From the NCBI RefSeq assembly GCF_963583255.1, contig NC_084817.1:14700121-14764120 (forward strand): 64,000 bases of DNA. Reading direction: 5' to 3'. The position numbers and the translations under genes are program-made. Of the stretch, positions 53,782 to 64,000 are shown piece by piece. The first letter of the stretch is position 1. Each line of letters begins with the position of its first letter. This stretch comes from Pyrus communis. Lineage: Eukaryota > Streptophyta > Magnoliopsida > Rosales > Rosaceae. Below the pieces are notes generated by a model that was not told the origin of the DNA, made no database searches, and saw only the letters and a program-made list of their open reading frames with translations.

Positions 53782-56378
53782 TGATGCGTGAATTATACGC
53801 ACACAAATTAAACCCTCTTTTTGTCAAATTGTAGTATATGTATAAGTAGGGATCGTTCTAGACCGGGGATTAGGAGGGATTGTTAACCACTTGGATTTGA
53901 CTCAAAAACGTAAAATAACAATATGAAACACTATACTAGACTCAAAGAATGCCAAACTAAACTTTAAAACACTCAAACAAACCAAAAGACTCAAAACAAC
54001 ACAAACACACTCAAATCTGCCTAAAAACCACTTTCTGGGCAGATTTGAGTACAAACACAAATTTGGACGAAATTGGGAAATAAATTTAATCAAAACTCTT
54101 AAAAACACAAACTAAGATACTTTCTAACTAATTTGACATTAAAGTAAAGGGGGATTGAGTTTTATACGAAATTAAACTAAAATGTACAGATTGTAAATTA
54201 AAGCAAAATGTAAATGTGAATGTGATAGAATGAATGGAATGAAGGCTAGCTAAGGGGTTCATCTCCATACATGTTATACTTGCACAATAAAACGATTTCC
54301 AATTGCATTTCAATAAATCATTAATTCTCAACACCCCAAGTTAACCGTGATGCACTAATTAACCTTCAAATCTTCCTAATGTTATTGAATTGGATGGGTT
54401 AGCGCATACAACAATTCAAAACATTCCCCACAAGTACCCTACATGATTGCATAATAGAGATACAAGCAAGAATCATTAAGCTCTATGAAAATTATAAGTA
54501 TTGACGAGGCAATTGTAACTATGAATGCATGATACTCTTGCCAAGAATTCATTTAACGCGATTGTTTATAAGCAACCTCCACTACTTGTGAATATAAGTT
54601 CGTAACTATTAGGTGAAACTCACTTATATTCTAGCGTCATATTCATGCATGAAAATTAAGCGCGCATTCTTAATAAACATTCATAAATAAGTTATCAATC
54701 AAACGGTTAAACAAATTGAATCCACAACTTATGAAACGCAATTAGAAGTAATCAAATCAAAATGCAAGCATAAACATATATTTCGAATCACCTCATAACT
54801 TTGAAATCAAAGAAACACCTAAACATTCCAACAACTCAAACTTGAATTGTATGAACGTTTAGGCACTCTTCTCTTCCATTCCTCATACGTACAAAACAAA
54901 GAGTATTGAAATTAACATTGAAATCAAAGAAACACCTAAACATTCCAACAACTCAAACTTGAATTGTATGAACGTTTAGGCACTCTTCTCTTCCTCTTCG
55001 TTGTAGCACAAGGTCTAGGGATAGTTTGATGGTGTGAATGGTTTGGGGAGTGGTGGAAATGGAAGGATGGTGTTTGGATTGTAAGGGAAACTCACGGCAC
55101 AAAGGGGGTGGTTTGATGGTCTACATTTCTGCAATGGATGAAGTGTATGAATGGAATGGATGGACTTTGTGAAGGGCACGGCCCCAAAGGACCAATTTCT
55201 GTTGTGAAATGAATTGTCCTCAATGAGAATGAATGAATGAGTATTTATAGGTGAAATGGGGGGAACATGACAGCTAGGTTGCATGTGCTAATGCTTGTGT
55301 GTGCATGTGAAATCTGCCAAGATGCATGTGAAAGTGTATGAATGTGCATGGCTGAAAATGCATGTGAAAGCATGTGAATTAAATGGATGTGAGTGGAAAT
55401 GTGGCTGCAATGATGAAGTGAATGCATGTGGAATGGATGCAAAGGGAATTAGGCTCGGCAATGATGGTGTTTTTCTGTGGTGAATGGTAATGCAATGTGT
55501 TTGCATGTGAATTAAAGCTATGTGAATGATTAGGGTGAGTGTACATGTGCTTTGACAGCTAGGATGAATTAATTAAAGGAAGTGCATGTGATTGCAAAAT
55601 GTGAATGATTATGAGTGTGTGTGAGTGAATTAAAGGATGGAATGCATGTGAAATGAATGAAATGCAATCTGAAATGGGATAGCATGTGGGTGAATGTGTG
55701 GCTGCAATGATGAAGTGAATGCATGTGTTGAATGATTAAAGTGCATGTGCAATGTTTTAAAGGATGGAATGATGGAGGAACAAGTGCATGTGAATGCATG
55801 GTGATAGCATGTGCACGGTTTTGGTTGGAATGATGGCAGATTGTGAAAACATGTGAATGCATGTGTTTGATGAATGATAAGTGGTGAATGATATGATAAG
55901 TGATAAGTGGTGAATGATAAGTGATGAATGATAAGTGGTGAATGATATGATAAGTGATAAGTGGTGAATGATAAGTGATGAATGATAAGTGGTGAATGAT
56001 AAGTGATATGATATGTGATTATGATAAGTAATGGGAGCATGTGAGGGAATGAATAATGAATGCATGTGTATGGTTTTGGGAGAAAGGTGGAGATGCACGG
56101 CATAAGGGAATTGGAAAGGTTTAAATGTCCTAAAACTAAAGGGAACAAAGTTCCAACACTTTGGTCTTCAATTTCGTCCAACATTTTGGCGCCAAGCATA
56201 AGCTATCCATCCTTAGCCCAAAAGTGCTCCAAAAGTCTCCAAAATGCATCTTTTTGCTCCTTTAGCCCTTTGGACCTACAAACACACGAAAATAGCTTAA
56301 AGGACTAAAATAACTAAAGAAACATAACGTAAATGCACGAGAACAAGCCATTTAAGTCGCATGAATATGCTCCTATCA
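53782..56378 (-). repeat. X4 3' LTR
   Basis: It is 2597 bp, the longest LTR here. It has two leader hairpins (54816 and 54934 onward, reversed) and TGCATGTG motifs at 55280-55860. A 170-bp simple tract of GATAAGTGRTGAAT units at 55865-56030 accounts for much of the extra length. Confidence 0.92.
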
Positions 56379-59300
56379 AATACCCCCACACTTGTCTTTT
56401 GCTAGTCCTCGAGCAAAACAAAACAACAAAAGAACACGAAACTAGACAAAACGAACAAAACACAACCTACACCTTCCAACAAACGTCTCACGGATTTCCA
56501 ATGCTCATGACAAGTTAAAAATCATTAGTCCCATAGATTTTAGTCATCTTCACACTTGAATACATTCTTAATCATAGTCACCACATACTATTTCACAATT
56601 AAGCATTTAAAACCATGTTTTTAATGAAGTAACATGCCTTAGAGAATTTGCTCAAATCCTTACTGATGCGAGATTTATGCGCACACAAATTAAACCCTCT
56701 TTTTGACGATTTGTAGTATAAGTGCAAGTAGGGATCGTTCTAGACCGGGGATTAGGAGGGCTTGCTAAAACCTTCTAAATTGACTTAAAAACATAAAAAC
56801 ACAATATAAAACACTATTTAATGCTCGAAGAAAGCAAAACTAAAAATAAGAAAGATTAAGACTAAGACTTCAACGAAATAGGGGGGAATTGGATTTGGAC
56901 GAATTTAAACTAAAATGGATAGATTGTAAAGAAAACAAATTGTAAATATGAAATTGACGGAAATGAATGGATGGTATGGCTAGCTAAGGGGTTCATCTCC
57001 ATACATGTTACACTTGCATAATAAAATGATTTCCAATTGCATTTCAACAAACCATGAATTCTCAACACCCCGGGTTAATTAGGTCCGCTTAAATTAACCG
57101 TCAAGTTTTCCTTAAGTTAATGAATTGGATGATTGCATACGACAACCCAAAGCATTCCTCACAAGTTCCCTACATGAATTGCATAATAGAGAAACAAGCA
57201 AGAATCATTAAGCATCATGAAAACTATAAGTGTTGACGAGGCATTCGTTACTATGATTGCATGAAACTTATGCCAAGAATTTGTTTAACGCGATTGTTTA
57301 TAAGCAACCTCCACTACTTGTGAATATAAGTTCATAACTATTATGTGAAACTCACTTATATTCTAGCGTCAAATTCATGCATGAAAATTAAGCGTTCATT
57401 CTTAATAAACATACATAAATAGGTTATCAATCAAACAGTTAAACAAATTGAATTCACAATTTATGAAACGTAATTAAAAGTAATCAAATCATATTACAAA
57501 CATAAACATAATTTCGAATCACCCCCTAGCTAAAGGGGGGTTTAGTTCCTCATACAAAACAAAGAGAATTGAAATTAAACATTGAAATCAAAGAAACGCC
57601 TAAACATTCCAACAACTCAAATTTGAATTGTATGAACGTTTAGGCCCTCTTCTCTTCCTCTTTATTGTAGCATAAGGTCTAGGGATAATTGGTTTGGGGG
57701 ATGGAAGTGTGGAATGGAAAAGATGGTTTTGGATTCTAAGGGGACTCACGGCAAAGAGAAGGAATGGAAGTGTTTGTGGTGTGTTGTGTATGAAAATGAG
57801 ATGTCCTTGAATGAATGAATGCAAGGGTATTTATAGGAGTAGTGGAGGGAACATATGGCTATGTCATTTGTAGGTGAAGTAGGTGGATGTTGTAGGTGAA
57901 GTAGGTGGATGTTGTAGGTGAAGTGGATGTTGTAGGTGAAGTAGGTGGATGTTGTAGGTGAAGTAGGTGGATGTTGTAGGTGAAGTGGGTGGATGTTATG
58001 TTAAGTGATAAGTGATAAGTGATATGATATGTGGTTATGATATGATAAGTGGTTAAGTGGTGATGATAAGTGATAAGTGATTAAGTGATATGATATGTGG
58101 TGATGATAAGTGATAAGTGCATGTGGGTTAACTAATGAAGGAAATGCATGTGCAATGACAATGTGTTAGAATGGATGTGTGTTATGCATGGCATGATTGG
58201 GATTAGGAAAGGTTTAAATGTCCTAAAACTAAAGAGAACAAGGTTCCAACACTTTGGCTCCAATTAGGTCTTCAATTTCGTCCAACACTTTGGCTTCAAG
58301 CATAAGCTATCCGTCCTTAGCCCAAAAGTGCTCCAAAAGTCTCCAAAATGCATCTTTTTGCTCCTTTAGCCCTTTGGACCTACAAACACACGAAAATAGC
58401 TTAAAGTACTAAAATAACTAAAGAAACATAACGTAAATGTACGAGAACAAGCCATTTAAGTCGCATAAATATGCTCCTATCACTTACAAGATATGCACTC
58501 GTTTTTCACACAGATTTTCTGACTACACACCCTACACTAGTTATATGTGAGAAGATTGATGTAAATATGAATTCTAACACTCACATATGTTATATCAAAG
58601 AAAGCATTTTCTGGATTTACGATAATGACATGAATATGATCTCATGAATGGAATGCTACTACTTAGAATGAGAACCAGTGATTCCATAAGCTCATATCAA
58701 TTCCAAACTCCACATATTGAATACATAATCATCAAGATAGAAGTTGAGGGTTGTAACGGGGCTAAGGGTAATGGTTTAACAAAGAAAGGTAAAGTAAAAC
58801 AAAGGTTCTTAAAGTAATAGGAAGTGAAGTATTGAAATTGACACTTAAACTCACTTTTAATGGCAGAAATCAACTTTTAAACACAAGGGAAGATTCATGC
58901 AACAACTAGGGTCAAATTCACTCTTTTGGACCCTTCCTTCAATAACCAATGCTTGTGAGATCATTCTCACTTATTTTTCAACTCTTTTTTTTTTTTTTTT
59001 TTCTTTTCTTTATTTCATTCTTTGGCTGTGCCCTATTATCTTCCCCCACACTTATTTTCTGCAGTATATTGATCAAAAGGAGTTCATTCTAAGTCATGCT
59101 TCACTATCCTTTAAGAACAAGGGGTTAACAAAGAAAATAAGCTTGAAAAGGCTCAAAAGGGGTAATCCTACAATACATGTGAAAAGGGATAGGCTTTTTG
59201 GCTTTGGCTTGACTAACAACTTCATCTTATTGTATGTTATGCAATCAATATCATGCTTTGAATGAAACGGATATAAGTTCTAGCATTTAGTTCTATCATG

Positions 59301-60701
59301 ATACACTTGCATTCTAAGTAGCAACCAAGCAAGGAATAATGAGATCATACAACAACTTTAGAAAACAAAGAATCACAGAAAATAACTCTCCAAAGAAGGT
59401 AATGGCTCGAGTCTCACAGGGTTGTAGCGTTTGTTTGAGTTCCTTCCTTCAAGCATGTTACAAAAACGAATTTTTCTTTTATGATTGCATGTGAAGTCAT
59501 ACATTATAACCATAACCAAGCATATACCAAGAGTAATTCAAACTTTTCTCTATGTTCATAACTTTTTTTAACAGTCATGCAATTACAAACCAAATCCTTA
59601 TCATTTTGTTGGAAGGTACCCTAAGACACAAACACACAAAAATGACTCAAAACACTCTTTTTAGGCTTTTTAAAACATGTTTTTCAAAATTTTATGTGAT
59701 TTTCGTAGTTATAAAACAAAACACACTAAAAACACTCTAAAACAACTTTAAAACACCTTAAAACAGCAAGGAACAACATTTGAAGTAATGGGTGATAAAA
59801 TCCCACGAATTTGCATTAAATATACTTAGTTACCCCCCCCCACACTTAAATCAAACATTGTCCTCAATGTTTTAAGCATAGATTCACACAAAACATAAGT
59901 AAACACACAAAAAAAAACAATTTAAACATACTAAACATGGCAGAGTGTAATTAACAAAGAGAAGAGTTTAGGGACGCAACTCTGGTTATGGAGTGTAAAT
60001 TCCCTCTTCTCCTTGGTAATTGCATTGAGGCTTTGATCATAGTGACTCCACAGGCATACTCTTGAACTGGGCTGCATGATTCTTTTGGCCTCCTCCACTT
60101 GTTGATTTTCCTTTGTGCTACTGGGCTGGAGGATTCTTTTGGTCTTCCCCGAAGGTCTGAGCTTACCCCTTTGGTCTGTTTCTTTGTTCAATCTTTCCAA
60201 TTCGTATTGAAAAGGGTTGGAGGATAACTCAGCCTATGTTTGTCTCCACATGCTTCAATGTATCATTTTCACTTGCCTTACTGGCTCCCCTTTGCAGAAG
60301 TGGTCCCTTCTCCGGAAGTGTATCAACCGTTGAAGATGACTACTCGAGAGCAACGCTAGGTAAGCAATCAGGAATAGGGTCCAGGCAGTTGGCTCCAGAT
60401 CGGAAGACTGACTCCAAGTGCCGGCTGATTGCTTCTTTTACTTTGCCATGCGAGTAAGAACAAGGACAAAGAAAAAGACAGGGAAAGAGCATGATATGAG
60501 ATACTTTTGCTTTTGACCTTGATGATATGAGATACCTTTGCTTTTGAAGAAGCGGTGAATGAATCAGCACACTTCAATCCGCCGTTTCCTCCTGGGTCAT
60601 CTGTACTCCAGGCATCTGGTATCATCTTTGGGGAAGAAGAAAGAATTGAGTATTTCGAAAGGTTTTGCTGGGAGTGCGCCCTCAGAGGTGAGGGAGAGTT
60701 G
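56379..60701 (-). other. X4 3' noncoding region, interrupted by solo LTR L
   Basis: PPT-like motifs are at 56379-56394, 59042-59053 and 59829-59846, in the same order as in A1 and B. A poly(T) run is at about 58986-59002. The X-type block from about 59825 carries the 73-codon plus-strand frame (60236-60457). Confidence 0.75.
56664..58482 (-). mobile_element. L: solo LTR nested in X4
   Basis: It is 1819 bp with CTTAC on both sides (56659-56663, 58483-58487). The U3 has a 22-24-bp minisatellite (GTAGGTGAAGTAGGTGGATGTT) at 57870-57995 followed by ATAAGTG repeats to 58110. One leader hairpin is at 57598-57643. Confidence 0.95.
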
Positions 60702-60731
60702 GGCATTTTCTTCAGGTTTTCCTTGCCATAA
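60531..60731 (+). CDS. X4 short antisense open frame, uninterrupted copy
   Basis: It is 66 codons without an in-frame stop, from just after TGA to TAA, with no obvious ATG, so it looks like a terminal exon and not a whole gene. It contains FGEEERIEYFERFCWECAL and ends in a short Phe-rich tail. Relative to X1 it has a 9-nt, frame-preserving insertion. I recognise no family. The candidate acceptor CTCCAG lies inside it (about 60608), so exon limits are unclear. Confidence 0.4.
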   Translation, partial: DTFAFEEAVNESAHFNPPFPPGSSVLQASGIIFGEEERIEYFERFCWECALRGEGELGIFFRFSLP

Positions 60732-61279
60732 AAGACGAAGGTCGACATATATAGAGATAATATCAAGTGGTGGTACTGTTCTTTTACCCTTGTCGACAAA
60801 TGTCTCTTCGATATCAGAACGACGCCTCTTCGATTTCTGAGCAGGCGCCCCTTCGATTTCTGAACGACGCCCCTTCGATTTCTGAACGACACCTCTTCGA
60901 TTTCTGAACGACACGTGGTAGTGCAGATGCGGCTCCTTTTGACAAAGCTGCACGCGTTTTCTGAAAAGCAGAGAAAGCGTCGCCGAACTTTGCGCTTGTT
61001 GGCTAAAGACGTGTAGTTGCGATGATGGCCTCCACGTGTTTTCAGCTTTGTCAGAAATCTTTTGACAAAGTTGAACGCGTTTTCTGAAAAGCCGAGAACG
61101 CGTCGCCTAAATTACGCCGGAAATTCCGGCTTTTTGAATTGGTGGACGCGTCGCCTTGGCTTTTTTATTGAGCTATCGATCACCACAACAAACACACTCT
61201 GAAGATTTCCCATTCTTTAAAATCGACTCCGGGCCTTTGAAATTCAACTCCATCCCTTCTCTTTGAACACTTTTGAAAG
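60732..61279 (+). promoter_or_regulatory. X4 antisense upstream module with five VNTR units
   Basis: The 22-bp units number five (about 60802-60912), against four in X1 and three in B. CACGTG and ACGCGT boxes are kept. Confidence 0.5.
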
Positions 61280-61440
61280 ATGGCAAACTCATCGAACCTT
61301 AGCTTGGAATTGAGCCTTAGCAGTGATACGGGCGCGCCGCGTCAAGGTAACGTATGGCGCCCTTCTTTCTTATCTTCTAACGGTCCTTTTTCAGGTGAAG
61401 ACTCCGTGATGCAGGACGCCACAACAGCTACAATAGTAGC
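61280..61440 (+). pseudogene. Antisense coiled-coil ORF of X4, interrupted by LTR M
   Basis: It has the first 54 codons of the MANSSN ORF, then LTR sequence. The coiled coil is not present on this side. The remainder should lie beyond M, outside the window. Confidence 0.75.
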
Positions 61441-64000
61441 TGATAGGAGCATATTCATGCGACTTAAATGGCTTGTTCTCGTGCATTTATGTTATGTTTC
61501 TTTAGTTATTTTAGTACTTTAAGCTATTTTCGTGTGTTTGTAGGTCCAAAGGGCTAAAGGAGCAAAAAAGATGCATTTTGGAGACTTTTGGAGCACTTTT
61601 GGGCTAAGGATGGATAGCTTATGCTTGGAGCCAAAGTGTTGGACGAAATTGAAGACCTAATTGAAGACCAAAGTGTTGGAACCTAGTTCCCTTTAGTTTT
61701 AGGACATTTAAACCTTTCCTATATCCTTAGCCGTGCATAACATTCCAACATTCCACTCCTTCATTTCAACCACACTCCCACATATCACCACATATCATTC
61801 ACCACTTATCATTCACCACTTATCATATCATTCACTTATCTTATCATCCACTTATCATATCATTCACTTATCTTATCATCCACTTATCATATCATCCACT
61901 TATCATATCATTCACTTATCTTATCATCCACTTATCATATCATTCACTTATCTTATCATTCACTTATCATATCATTCACTTATCATATCATTCACTTATC
62001 ATATCATTCACTTATCATAACCATACACTTATCACTTATCACAACAACAACCTTGCACATGCACATACATCCACATGCACTTATTCCACTTCATCATTAC
62101 ACCACATTCTCTCTCTTTCTTTCACATGCATTTCATTCATCATTTCCACCCCCACATGTCCCTTTAATCATTAAAACATGCACACCCTTTAATCACATGC
62201 ATAAATCAGCCACATGCATCTCCCATCACCATATCAGATTTCCATCATATTCACATGCATTCCATCCTTTAAAACATTGCACATGCACTCCCTTTAATTA
62301 ATTAAGCCACATGCACTCCCATCCATTTCATCATTGCAGCCAACACATGCTTTCACATGCATTTTCAGATTGTCCCCTTGCACATGGAGCCACATATTCA
62401 TTGCACACGCAATTCCAACCCACATGCATCCTTTAATCATTCAAACATGCAGCCACATTCCCTCCTAGCTGTCATGTTCCCCCCATTTCACCTATAAATA
62501 AGCATCCATTTCATTCATTCTCATTCACTCTTCCATATTCCAGAAATTCGTCAAAACCTCTCCACACCCTTGCAGCAGCCACCAAAACACTTTTCTTCTC
62601 CATTGGAGCCACTCCAACCACTCTCCAAACCATTCACACCATCAAACTATCCTTAGACCTTGTGCTACAACGAAGAGGAAGATAAGAGGGCCTAAACGTT
62701 CATACAATTCAAGTTTGAGTTGTTGGAATGTTTAGGTGTTTCTTTGATTTCAATGTTTAATTTCAATACTCTTTGTTTTGTATGTTTGAGGAATGGAAGA
62801 AAAGAGTGCTTAAACGTTCATACAATTCAAGTTTGAGTTGTTGGAATGTTTAGGTGTTTCTTTGATTTCAATGTTATGAAGAACTAAACCCCCCTTGGCT
62901 AGGGGGGGATTCGAAATATGTGTTTATGCTTGCATTTTGATTTGATTACTTCTAATTGCGTTTCATAAGTTGTGGATTCAATTTATTTAACTGTTTGATT
63001 GATAACTTATTTATGTATGTTTATTGAGAATGCACGCTTAATTTTCATGCATGAATATGACGCTAGAATATAAGTGAGTTTCACCTAATAGTTACGAACT
63101 TATATTCACAAGTAGTGGAGGTTGCTTATAAACAATCGCGTTAAACAAATTCTTGGCATAAGTTTCATGCAATCATAGTAACGAATGCCTCGTCAACACT
63201 TATAATTTTCATATTGCGTAATGATTCTTGCTTGTACCTCTTCTATGCATTCATGTTGAGGACTTGTGGGGAATGTTTTGAATTGTCGCATGCATCATCC
63301 AATTCAATAACGTTAGGAAGATTTGAAGGTTAATTAGTGCATCACGGTTAACTTGGGGTGTTGAGTATCATAGTTTATTGAAATGCAATTGGAAATCATT
63401 TTATTATGCAAGTATAACATGTATGGAGATGAACCCCTTAGCTAGGTTCCCATCCATTCAATTCCATCAAATTCATCTTTACACTCTGTCTAGTTTATTA
63501 ACTTGTTTCGTTATTTCAATTCTCGTCAATTTAAAACCCCCCTTTACTTTCTTGTTCTTTAGTGTTTAGACTTTGTTTAGTTTATGTCTTAAAGTGTTTT
63601 GATTCAATTTATTTCCCAAAATTCGTCCAAATTCACCAAAGTGCTCAAAACTGCCCAGAAAGTGATTTTAAGGCTGTTTTGAGTGTTTTGGGTGATGTTT
63701 GAGTCTTTTGGTTTGTTTTAGTGTTTTAAAGTTTAGTTTTGCATTCTTTGAGTCTAGTATAGTGTTTTATATTGTGTTTTTACGTTTGAATCAAACCATA
63801 ATCTTAAATTCGTCCAACATTGGGTTTAAGGTCAGAAACTGCCTAGTTAGTGTTTTTAGGCAGTTTTGAGTCTTTTGAACTTGTTTTGAGTCCTTTGAGT
63901 CTTTGTGAACGTTTTTAACTTTATTTTACGTTTTTGAGTCAGTTTCCAAGTGATTTGCAATCCCTCCTAATCCCCAGTTAAGAACGATCCCTACTTACAT
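61441..64000 (+). repeat. M: plus-strand LTR, runs off the window
   Basis: It starts TGATAGGAGC after GTAGC (61436-61440). It has a CTTATCATATCATTCA tandem tract (61795-62045), CACATGCA words (62055-62450), a TATA box at about 62494, hairpins at 62690-62735 and 62812-62857, and U5 with CTAATCCCCAG near 63968. About 70 bp are missing at the end. Confidence 0.9.

Larger units (their letters stand above)
53782..64000 (-). mobile_element. X4: X-type element, 5' end beyond the window
   Basis: It has a 3' LTR (53782-56378), PPT (56379-56394), a 3' noncoding region, an X-type block and the start of the antisense ORF, where LTR M is inserted at 61441. Its gag, PBS and 5' LTR would lie to the right of the window. 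Confidence 0.83.

Noticed and set aside
55865..56030. CRISPR-like direct repeats
   Set aside because: Units are contiguous GATAAGTG variants with no unique spacers; plant minisatellite.

Overview
The window reads as plant (eudicot) nuclear heterochromatin made almost wholly of nested LTR retrotransposons. I see no host housekeeping gene, rRNA, tRNA or CRISPR. The coding parts belong to the Athila-like branch of Ty3/gypsy. The primer binding sites match the 3' end of plant tRNA-Asp, and most LTRs belong to one long family (about 1.8-2.6 kb) that starts TGATAGGAGC and ends CGCATCA. A woody Rosaceae genome is my guess from general familiarity with such repeats; I cannot test it here.

Layout, outermost to innermost. 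(1) Positions 1-21263 are a minus-strand, gag-less element called X1. It contains an LTR (S1, 865-17338) that holds a full autonomous element A1 (1343-15280, gag plus pol, minus), whose 3' LTR in turn holds a solo LTR N1 (2133-4276). (2) X1 sits in a plus-strand LTR (Y, remainder 21264-23235), which sits in a second X copy (X2, 23236-23912) carrying an LTR S2 (23913-25982) at exactly the same site as S1. (3) After a breakpoint near 25981 comes element T: part of its gag (25983-26649), an inserted element A2 (26650-40191) that itself contains element B (27421-35165), the rest of T gag (40192-40605) and the T 5' LTR (40736-45236, split by solo LTR U). (4) 45237-49670 are plus-strand LTR remnants V and W with solo LTRs Z and K. 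(5) 49671-53781 hold Athila fragments, an unrelated GC-rich solo LTR D (50389-52622) and a diverged LTR C. (6) 53782-64000 is another X-type element (X4) with solo LTR L and a terminal LTR M that runs off the window.

Target-site duplications of 5 bp confirm most steps: GGCAT (S1), GCATT (A1), CAACC (N1), GAACT (A2), TTAGG (U), GTTAT (Z), TTGAT (K), TTTCT (D), CTTAC (L). A1 is the only element with an almost complete enzyme set: capsid/zinc-knuckle Gag, protease, reverse transcriptase, RNase H and integrase. An amber codon inside the protease interrupts it. The X/B/T elements are non-autonomous and would need these enzymes in trans; they keep the LTRs, PBS and PPT, and some keep a shortened gag-like ORF.

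The least ordinary content is in the X/B family. Each copy carries, antisense to the element, a module with a VNTR, G-boxes and ACGCGT boxes upstream of a roughly 225-residue coiled-coil ORF. A second short antisense open frame lies ahead of it. The LTRs show three other conserved designs: a dense CACATGCA (RY-like) array upstream of the TATA box, a 46-nt palindromic hairpin in the leader, and a U5 copy of CTAATCCCCGG complementary to the PBS region.
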